Source: Campylobacter concisus
GTDB taxonomy: Bacteria > Campylobacterota > Campylobacteria > Campylobacterales > Campylobacteraceae
Reading direction: 5' to 3'
NCBI GenBank assembly: GCA_002092835.1
Contig: LVWL01000023.1
Location: 20,531 to 84,530 of the forward strand
Length of the DNA stretch: 64,000 bases
In this document: in pieces, positions 57,995 through 64,000 of the stretch
How the letters are laid out: each line of letters opens with the position of its first letter
How positions within the stretch are numbered: position 1 is the stretch's first letter
Notes under the pieces: generated by a model
The model's database searches: none
Told to the model about the DNA's origin: nothing
The model's input: the letters and a program-made list of their open reading frames with translations, nothing else
Program-made: the position numbers and the translations under genes

Positions 57995-58257
57995 TTAGAC
58001 GCACAGCACGCTTTAACCTGGAATTAAAAGCAGTGTTTGATTTTATCGCAAAAGATAATCCAAACAGGGCGCAGGGTTTCATCAGCAAGTTACTAGACGC
58101 CGTAGAGCTTTTGAGCGACAATCCACGACTAGGACGAGCGATAACGGACGACAAAAGAGAGCTAATCGCCAAAGGTTATGTAATACCCTACTTAATTGAC
58201 AAAGACGCCATTAAACTTTTAGGCATTTACAAGGCTAACGAGTGGGAAATGCAATGA
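57988..58257 (+). CDS. ParE/RelE-family toxin
   Basis: 89 residues with the family plan: FNLELKAVFDFIAKDNPNRA, then VELLSDNPRLGRAITDDKRE and GYVIPYLIDKDAIKLLGIYK. Expected to attack mRNA on ribosomes (RelE) or gyrase (ParE); the sequence favours ParE-like. Its stop overlaps the RhuM gene by four bases (ATGA). Confidence 0.85.
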   Translation: MVIRRTARFNLELKAVFDFIAKDNPNRAQGFISKLLDAVELLSDNPRLGRAITDDKRELIAKGYVIPYLIDKDAIKLLGIYKANEWEMQ

Positions 58258-59267
58258 TAGACACTAAAGAGCAAAATTTTATTATTTATTCAACTGGCGA
58301 CAATAAAGTCAATATTCAAATATTAGCCGATAAAGAGAACGAAACAATATGGCTAAATCAAAAACAAATAGCCGATATTTTTGAGACCAGTAAGCAAAAT
58401 GTATCATATCACATAAGGAACATTTTAGACGAAAAGGAGCTAGGCTACGCAACTGTAAAAGAAATTTTGACAGTTCAAGCAGAGGGAAGCAGGGAAGTTA
58501 CAAGAGAAGTCGAACACTACAATCTTGATATGATAATCGCAGTAGGCTATCGTATAAACAGCGTAAAAGCAACACAGTTTAGACAATGGGCTACTAGCAC
58601 ACTAAAAGAATACATAATTAAAGGCTTTGTGCTTGATGATGAGAGGCTAAAACAAGGCAATAACGTATTTAATAAAGACTACTTCAAAGAATTATTAGAA
58701 CGTATACGAGCCATAAGGGCCAGTGAAAAGTTATTTTATGAAAAAGTTAGGGAGTTATTCGCGCTAAGCGTGGATTATGATAAGACATCACAGACGGCTA
58801 AAAATTTCTTTGCTAATATCCAAAATAAACTAGAATATGCAGTAACCAAAAAGACATCGGCGGAGATTATCAAAGAGCGTGCAGACCATACAAAGCCAAA
58901 TATGGGTTTAACGACTTGGAGCGGAAGCGATAAAGGCAAAGAGCCGATAAAGTCAGATGTCTCTGTAGCTAAAAATTATTTATACGAGAACGAGCTAAAC
59001 GGACTTAATAGATTAACGGGCATGTTACTTGACTATGCAGAAAATCAAGCAGAGCAAGGCAAAGTAATTCAGATGAAAGATTGGGATATTAAAGTAGATA
59101 ATTTTTTAATCTTTAACGGATATGAAATTCTAAAAGGCTTTGGTAAATTTAGCGCTGACAATGCAAAAGCTAAAGCAGAATTAGAATATACTAAATTTAA
59201 AGAACTAAAGCAAGATGATAGCTTTAAAGACGAAGTAAAACGAATAATTGCTAAAGGCAAAAAATAG
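58254..59267 (+). CDS. RhuM family protein
   Basis: About 337 residues. The N-terminal DNA-binding-like domain reads ENETIWLNQKQIADIFETSK, then NVSYHIRNILDEKEL, matching RhuM/virulence proteins found in mobile elements and next to defence genes. The middle has YNLDMIIAVGYRINSVKATQ, then FRQWATSTLKEYI, the family hallmark. I start at the ATG inside the toxin stop; a GTG 12 bases earlier has no ribosome site. Biochemical role unknown. Confidence 0.87.
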   Translation: MIDTKEQNFIIYSTGDNKVNIQILADKENETIWLNQKQIADIFETSKQNVSYHIRNILDEKELGYATVKEILTVQAEGSREVTREVEHYNLDMIIAVGYRINSVKATQFRQWATSTLKEYIIKGFVLDDERLKQGNNVFNKDYFKELLERIRAIRASEKLFYEKVRELFALSVDYDKTSQTAKNFFANIQNKLEYAVTKKTSAEIIKERADHTKPNMGLTTWSGSDKGKEPIKSDVSVAKNYLYENELNGLNRLTGMLLDYAENQAEQGKVIQMKDWDIKVDNFLIFNGYEILKGFGKFSADNAKAKAELEYTKFKELKQDDSFKDEVKRIIAKGKK

Positions 59268-59365
59268 AGCCTATGGTAGCGAAGCGTGAAACGTAATAAG
59301 GCGGTAATGTTTCACAAAATAACCTTAATTAAGTTTTCGAGCAAAAAAGGGATAAAAAACTACTA

Positions 59366-59381
59366 ATCCTTAAGCCAAAAC
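59366..59381 (+). repeat. 16-bp repeat, copy 2
   Basis: ATCCTTAAGCCAAAAC, identical to 53524-53539 inside the candidate origin region. Confidence 0.55.
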
Positions 59382-59521
59382 GACTACTTTAAGCGTCCGA
59401 AACTTAAATCATTTAACTTTACAACTTCACAATTCCCTATTTTAGGCACTTATGATAGTTTTGTATTGAAAACTAAACTTTTCATAACCAATAAATCAAA
59501 CACTTGAAGCTTAAAAAACTA

Positions 59522-59545
59522 GAGTGTATAAATGAGTGTAAAAAT
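59522..59545. repeat. arm-type integrase sites, right
   Basis: Two GAGTGTA copies 12 bases apart (59522-59528, 59534-59540). Compared with the left pair (49312-49330) the 23-base block differs at two positions only. Confidence 0.6.
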
Positions 59546-59606
59546 TATTGATTTTAATTTTATTAAAAGTCGATAAATACGAGCTTTAAAACTAAAATCA
59601 TTTTCT

Positions 59607-59620
59607 GCTTAACTCCACCA
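59607..59620 (+). repeat. attachment core, right (attR)
   Basis: GCTTAACTCCACCA, identical to the 3' end of tRNA-Ala at 49174-49187. No tRNA body precedes it, so it is a duplicated end from integration. Confidence 0.9.
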
Positions 59621-59837
59621 TAAATCTAAATACATCTATCATTATTTATACCTTGCTGCAAAAATAGCTTTTTACTAAAAAATAAGACGCCAATATGTAA
59701 AAATTTAATAAATAATTGATATTAAGACCCTTATCAACATTAGTAAAAGTTAATAACTAAAAAATAATTTTATAAATTTTTATCTTGCTTTAACAAAAAA
59801 TAAAATAATATTCGCTATTAAAATTCAAAGGAAAAAA

Positions 59838-60962
59838 ATGTTTTTAAAACGAGGAAAAATCATCTTCAACATCCACCTAATAATTGGGCTAATTGCGGCT
59901 ATTCCACTAATATTCATGACTCTTTCAGCCCCATTTGCGTCTTATAGAGAAGAGATCAAAAGTGCGATAAATAAAAATTTTATAAACTTAGTTCCTAGCG
60001 AAAAAGCAAATTTAAGTTTAAATGAACTCCTAGCTAAATCAAAAAGTGAGATTCAATTTGATACGCTTGAAAGTTTACAAATAGGTGGAGCAAATGAAGC
60101 TTATCGTATAAGCATTACAAAGGATAAAAAGCAATTAAATTTCTTTATAGACCCAAGAAGTGGCGAGGTGATCAGCGAAGACTGGGGTGAGAAATTTCGT
60201 ATCATTATCTTAAGCCTTCATAGAAATTTAGGACTTGCCTTGCTTGATAGTAAAGTACCAGCCAATATCGGCAAACAAATAGTTGCCATTAGCTCTATCA
60301 TCATGACTCTTCTTGCTATCAGTGGCCTCATCCTCTACGCACCAGCGATCAAGCGAAATTTCTTAAATTCGCTAAAAATTAAACCAAAAGCAAAGGGCTA
60401 CGCCTGCTTCTACAATCTTCACACCAGCCTTGGCACCTACGTGGCGATCTTGCTTGTGGTGATGTCACTAACTGGACTTTACTGGTCTTATGGCTGGGTC
60501 AGAAGCAGCGTAAATAGTATATTTTTCGATCTAAAAACAGCTCCAATGAAAAAAAGTCTACCACAATCAAATTTACTTCCAATAAGTGATGAGAAATTTA
60601 AAGAGATCGAGACTGCGGAGCAAATTTTTAAAGATAACGTCACACTAGAGCTAAAATCGCTCACGATAAACGTGCCTGAAAACAACCAAAGCACCTACAC
60701 TATAAACTACGAAACAAGCGAGAGTCAAGTGGGCAAGCTAAAGCTTGACGCTAGCGCTGGCAAGATCAAAGAAAACAAGCTTGTTAGCAAGTCTGAGAGC
60801 ATCCCAGAGGCAAAAAAGGCTGGTCGCAAAGTACTTAGTCTACACACCGGTGAGATGTTTGGCGAGATCGGCCAGATCGTCTTTGCCGTATCATGTGTGA
60901 TCGCAGTTTTACTAATAATAACTGGATTTTTAATGACCATAAAAAGGACCAAGGCACTCTAA
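59838..60962 (+). CDS. PepSY-TM domain membrane protein
   Basis: A 374-residue protein with four main membrane segments: one near residue 20, a pair at 145-225 and one at the end. PepSY-like periplasmic regions lie between them (RISITKDKKQLNFFIDPRSG; LSLHTGEMFGEIGQIVFA). Such proteins are often linked to siderophore or iron reductase uptake systems. Monocistronic with AAAGGAAAAAA upstream. First gene right of the element. Confidence 0.88.
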   Translation: MFLKRGKIIFNIHLIIGLIAAIPLIFMTLSAPFASYREEIKSAINKNFINLVPSEKANLSLNELLAKSKSEIQFDTLESLQIGGANEAYRISITKDKKQLNFFIDPRSGEVISEDWGEKFRIIILSLHRNLGLALLDSKVPANIGKQIVAISSIIMTLLAISGLILYAPAIKRNFLNSLKIKPKAKGYACFYNLHTSLGTYVAILLVVMSLTGLYWSYGWVRSSVNSIFFDLKTAPMKKSLPQSNLLPISDEKFKEIETAEQIFKDNVTLELKSLTINVPENNQSTYTINYETSESQVGKLKLDASAGKIKENKLVSKSESIPEAKKAGRKVLSLHTGEMFGEIGQIVFAVSCVIAVLLIITGFLMTIKRTKAL

Positions 60963-61033
60963 ATAAAAGTAAATTTTTACCTTGCTTTGGGTAAGATTTT
61001 GAGAAATTTTTACTACAAACAAGAGAGAAATTT

Positions 61034-62056
61034 ATGAATAGAAAACGTATCTACAACCCAAGTTCAAATGAAAATTTGACCGACAGAAGAGTCTTTAACG
61101 GCAACCCACACGGCATTTTAAATTTCACCAAGGCAAAATACGAGTGGGCGTTAAAGCTTTGGGACCTCATGGAGGCAAATACCTGGTTTCCAAAAGAGGT
61201 CGATACTACCGATGATGTGCGCGACTACGCCTACAACCTCACAGAGGCTGAAAAACGCATGTATGATCTAGTTTGGAGCCAGCTCATCTCGATGGATAGC
61301 TTTCAGACAAACAACCTAGCTGACAATATCAACCCCTACATCACCGCGCCAGAGATCAACGCCGTGCTAAGCCGCCAAGCCTACGAAGAGGCAAACCACA
61401 GCAAGTCTTACGCTGTCATGGTCGAGGCGATCTGCGACAACACTGACCTCATCTACGAGATGGAGAAGCACGACGACGTCTTGCGCGAGAAAAACGACTA
61501 CATCTCAAGTGTCTACGAGGAGCTTGCAGGCGAAGTGACTGATGAGAAGCTGCTTCTTGCAATGGTTGCCAACCAAATTTTAGAGGGCATCTACTTTTAC
61601 AGCGGCTTTACAGCGATCTACGCTCTAGCACGTGCTGGCAAGATGCTAGGCTCAGCACAGATGATACGCTTCATCCAACGCGACGAGATCACGCACCTAC
61701 TTTTGTTTCAAAACATGATAAATTCAGTCCGCAAAGAGAGGCCTGACCTTTTCACACCTGAGACTGAGGCAAAAATTTATGATATGTTTGAAAAAGCTGG
61801 AAATTTAGAGATCAAATGGGGCAAATACATCACTCAAAACCAAATAATGGGCTTTACCGACGATATCATCGAGCAGTATATCCACTATCTCATCGACCAG
61901 CGCCTAGTTGCGATCGGCCTAAAACGCAAATACAACGTCGCTCATCCGATCAAATGGGTCGATGACTTTGCGAAATTTAACGACCAAAAGTCAAATTTCT
62001 TTGAAGCAAAGGTGACAAACTACAGCAAGGGAAGCATCAGCTTTGATGACTTTTAA
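61034..62056 (+). CDS. nrdB: class I ribonucleotide reductase beta subunit
   Basis: Radical-bearing subunit of 340 residues that with NrdA makes deoxyribonucleotides. Di-iron ligand regions are visible in QAYEEANHSKSYA (Glu, His), VANQILEGIYFYSGF (Glu) and RDEITHLLLFQN (Glu, His). Starts MNRKRIYNPSSNENLTDRRV. nrdA is not in the window. Codon use is richer in C-ending codons than its neighbours, as in highly expressed genes. Confidence 0.95.
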   Translation: MNRKRIYNPSSNENLTDRRVFNGNPHGILNFTKAKYEWALKLWDLMEANTWFPKEVDTTDDVRDYAYNLTEAEKRMYDLVWSQLISMDSFQTNNLADNINPYITAPEINAVLSRQAYEEANHSKSYAVMVEAICDNTDLIYEMEKHDDVLREKNDYISSVYEELAGEVTDEKLLLAMVANQILEGIYFYSGFTAIYALARAGKMLGSAQMIRFIQRDEITHLLLFQNMINSVRKERPDLFTPETEAKIYDMFEKAGNLEIKWGKYITQNQIMGFTDDIIEQYIHYLIDQRLVAIGLKRKYNVAHPIKWVDDFAKFNDQKSNFFEAKVTNYSKGSISFDDF

Positions 62057-62534
62057 AAATGGCATCTTAGCCCTTGCCTGCATGCTTTTTATAGGGTGTG
62101 CGAGCAGTAGCCAAAGAATAATTGATCAAGCAAATAAAAATAATCTCGAAAATTTCTACGCCTACAAGCTTGTCAAGATAAAAGAGACAAGCCAAGCGGA
62201 AGTCTATCAAGAGATGCCAAACGGCGAAATTGCACCAAGTTTCGCGCCACTAGGATCCGTGCTAGGAAATGACGTGATGTTTGGCATAAACAAGCAGTGT
62301 GGCTTTGAGCCAAAGGACCTAAAAAAGATAAGAGTAGTTTCGCATGATGAGGCTAGAGGTTTTGGCTTTGAAGTCTGGGTTTTTAATGATCCTCTCTCTC
62401 AGAGAGATGATAAAATCACAGCTATAAGCGTTATTTTAAAAGCTACACCAAACATAGGTGGCACGGATATAAACTGCAAAATTCCAAAAGACTGCCATGA
62501 TGAAAAACCCATAACATTTGTATTTGGAAAATAA
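62046..62534 (+). CDS. lipoprotein of unknown function
   Basis: 162 residues, from the ATG at 62046 (a TTG precedes it). Signal sequence with lipobox FIGC (Cys about 18), then a mixed alpha/beta body, NEGFEVWVF-type strands and no known domain. The first 11 bases overlap nrdB. Confidence 0.7.
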   Translation: MTFKNGILALACMLFIGCASSSQRIIDQANKNNLENFYAYKLVKIKETSQAEVYQEMPNGEIAPSFAPLGSVLGNDVMFGINKQCGFEPKDLKKIRVVSHDEARGFGFEVWVFNDPLSQRDDKITAISVILKATPNIGGTDINCKIPKDCHDEKPITFVFGK

Positions 62535-63302
62535 ATGAGCGAAATTTTAAACCTAATAAGCCTAAATTTAAAGGCAAAAAGTGCTACCGAGCGGCTAGAA
62601 GAGCTTGCAAATTTAGTTGAAACGGCGCCTGAAAACTCGCTCCTGCTTGCAAGTGAGCTTTGCATAAGTGGCTATGATTTCGACGGTTTTTTTGCTGGGG
62701 CGAACAAAGCGATGCTTGGTGGCATGATAGGTAGCTTTGATGCGATGTTGCTTGAACGCTTGCAAGAGGCGCTTAGCCCAGATAAATTTCTTGGTTTTAC
62801 ACACCTTACTAGCCTAAATAAAAGCGCAGGGCTCGCTCAAATTTCAAATCTAAATCCACACCAACCAAAGATTTATAACGAATTTTTGCTTCTTAACTCA
62901 AATAATGTCTTTCATTCACAATTTAAAGCCGAACTTTTTAGGCCAAATTTAGAGCATGAAATTTTTGCCGCCGGTGAGGTGAGCGATATAAATGCCTTTA
63001 CATTTAAAGGGATAAAGCTTGGCGTGTTAATATGCTTTGAGCTGCGTGATAGTAGACTTTGGGCAAAGCTAAGAGGCTGTGACATCGTCATGGTACCAGC
63101 CATGTGGGGTAAGGCCAGAGAAGAAGCATACCTTAGCCTTTGTAAGGCGCTTGCCATTGTAAATAACTGCTACGTCATGATCTCAAGCTCACTTGATCTA
63201 GAACGCGCTGGGGTCTTTTTGCCAGATGGCACGCTAGAGCAAAGCGCGGTTTTTGACACAAATTTGATCACACAGGTAAAGAAAAATTTAGGGCTTTTAT
63301 AA
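62535..63302 (+). CDS. carbon-nitrogen hydrolase (nitrilase superfamily)
   Basis: 255 residues with the nitrilase catalytic triad in order: Glu41 in LLASELCISGYDF, Lys in HSQFKAELF and Cys in LGVLICFELRDSRLW. Substrate not predictable; homologues act on amides or deaminated glutathione. The ATG follows the lipoprotein stop directly, so they are co-transcribed. Confidence 0.88.
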   Translation: MSEILNLISLNLKAKSATERLEELANLVETAPENSLLLASELCISGYDFDGFFAGANKAMLGGMIGSFDAMLLERLQEALSPDKFLGFTHLTSLNKSAGLAQISNLNPHQPKIYNEFLLLNSNNVFHSQFKAELFRPNLEHEIFAAGEVSDINAFTFKGIKLGVLICFELRDSRLWAKLRGCDIVMVPAMWGKAREEAYLSLCKALAIVNNCYVMISSSLDLERAGVFLPDGTLEQSAVFDTNLITQVKKNLGLL

Positions 63303-63316
63303 ATTTTAAGATAAGC

Positions 63317-63342
63317 TTTAAATCGTATAATAACGATTTAAA
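63317..63342. promoter_or_regulatory. palindrome enclosing a -10 box before pcm
   Basis: Perfect arms TTTAAATCGT / ACGATTTAAA around ATAATA. The TATAAT at 63326-63331 lies at its centre and would start transcription near 63338, just before pcm. Could be a terminator-like hairpin or an operator; no T-run favours the latter. Confidence 0.5.
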
Positions 63343-63362
63343 ATTTGTTTAGGAAAGAAATT

Positions 63363-63995
63363 TTGACCCAATTAGAAGCGATAAAATGCCAAAATTTAGC
63401 TAGCGACATAGCTGACGAGATCACGCTAAGTCCACTTTTGTTTGACGCAATATCAACAACTGAGCGTGAAATTTTTGTACCCATCACCGCCCATGCTTAT
63501 AAGCTTGATGCGCAGCCAATACTTGGCAACCAGTGGATCAGCTCGCCACTAACTGTGGCAAAAATGACAATGGCACTAGAATGCGAAAATATGGACAACA
63601 TCCTAGAAATAGGCTGTGGCAGCGGCTATCAAGCAGCGATCTTAAGCAAGCTTGCGCATAGAATTTTTAGCGTCGAGCGTATAGAAAAGCTAGCCATGGA
63701 AGCGAAAAAACGCTTTGAAACGCTAAAAATCAGAAACGTGCACGTAAGATATGATGATGGCAACAACGGTTGGCGAAGCTACGCACCGTTTGATCGTATC
63801 TTGCTCTCGGCAGCTGCTGATGAGATCTCACCAAATTTATTTAAGCAGCTTAAAAATGGTGGAATTTTAGTAGCTCCAATGAAAAAAGATGGCAAGCAAT
63901 TTATCGCTAAATTTAAAAAAGATAAAGATGGAAATTTAGAAAAAGAGTACTTAGATGAGTGCCTTTTTGTGCCACTTCTTGAGGGTAGAGAGTAG
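63363..63995 (+). CDS. pcm: protein-L-isoaspartate O-methyltransferase
   Basis: Repairs isoaspartate in aged proteins using S-adenosylmethionine. About 210 residues with SPLLFDAISTTEREIFVP, QWISSPLTVAKMT and the cofactor motif ILEIGCGSGYQAAIL. I choose the TTG at 63363 because AGGAAAG sits seven bases before it; the TTG at 63345 has no ribosome site. Confidence 0.93.
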   Translation: MTQLEAIKCQNLASDIADEITLSPLLFDAISTTEREIFVPITAHAYKLDAQPILGNQWISSPLTVAKMTMALECENMDNILEIGCGSGYQAAILSKLAHRIFSVERIEKLAMEAKKRFETLKIRNVHVRYDDGNNGWRSYAPFDRILLSAAADEISPNLFKQLKNGGILVAPMKKDGKQFIAKFKKDKDGNLEKEYLDECLFVPLLEGRE

Positions 63996-64000
63996 CTCAA

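Larger units (their letters stand above)
59268..59837. other. right end of the element and flanking intergenic DNA
   Basis: 570 bases without a gene. It holds GTGAAAC/GTTTCAC (59286-59315), the second copy of the 16-bp repeat, the right arm sites, the attachment core at 59607-59620, and AT-rich chromosomal DNA leading to the PepSY gene. Confidence 0.6.

Overview
The window looks like a chromosomal segment of an AT-rich campylobacterotum, most likely a Campylobacter close to C. concisus. The evidence is protein similarity recalled from memory and gene order. tkt-ispA-PDZ protein-ebfC-murE-nifU and mscS-can-BI-1-secG-frr follow C. jejuni-like blocks, and the S10/spc/alpha ribosomal cluster carries map, infA and rpmJ in the usual order. 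Genus is well supported; species is inference.

Layout. 1-7.4 kb (minus): uppP (cut by the window edge), tkt, ispA, a PDZ protein, ebfC, panD, murE, a small hypothetical and a NifU-like gene. 7.6-10.7 kb (minus): a NitT/TauT/SsuABC-type ABC transporter whose first gene is a short protein with FeFe-hydrogenase H-cluster-like motifs. 10.8-26 kb (minus): a hypothetical gene, then the ribosomal protein supercluster rpsJ to rplQ with secY, map, infA and rpoA, from a clear promoter near 26.15 kb to a UUCG-loop terminator at 12.03 kb. 26.3-37 kb: a type IIG restriction-modification gene ending in a G10 tract, an AAA ATPase, an exported protein, rnhB, tpx, a Cys/Met-metabolism PLP enzyme, a DIP1984-like protein, a PatB-type lyase and sodB. 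37-49 kb: a dctPQM-type TRAP transporter, two tandem membrane GGDEF proteins, a tiny acidic protein, an MscS channel, carbonic anhydrase, a Bax-inhibitor-1 homologue, a ThiE-like domain, secG, a polysaccharide deacetylase, frr, and four minus-strand tRNAs (Gly, Leu, Cys, Ser) with a small lipoprotein gene among them.

49.17-59.62 kb is an integrated mobile element of about 10.4 kb. It sits in the 3' end of tRNA-Ala(GGC), with an exact 14-bp core repeat at both ends and matching arm-type repeats just inside each end. It carries a broken tyrosine integrase, an AlpA-like regulator, a possible replication protein, an 828-bp repeat-rich non-coding stretch, a divergent Cro/CI-like regulator facing four regularly spaced operators, small early genes, small and large terminase subunits, a ParE/RelE-type toxin-antitoxin pair and a RhuM gene. 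No capsid, portal, protease or tail gene is visible. This layout resembles phage satellites (PICI-like) more than a complete prophage. It is the most interesting part of the window.

59.8-64 kb (plus): PepSY-TM protein, class I nrdB, lipoprotein, C-N hydrolase and pcm.

A general caution: at least six reading frames, including essential tkt, murE and rpoA, are each broken by what looks like loss of one C from a GCC(T/A)T context. A shared context in essential genes argues for a systematic sequence error rather than real gene loss.
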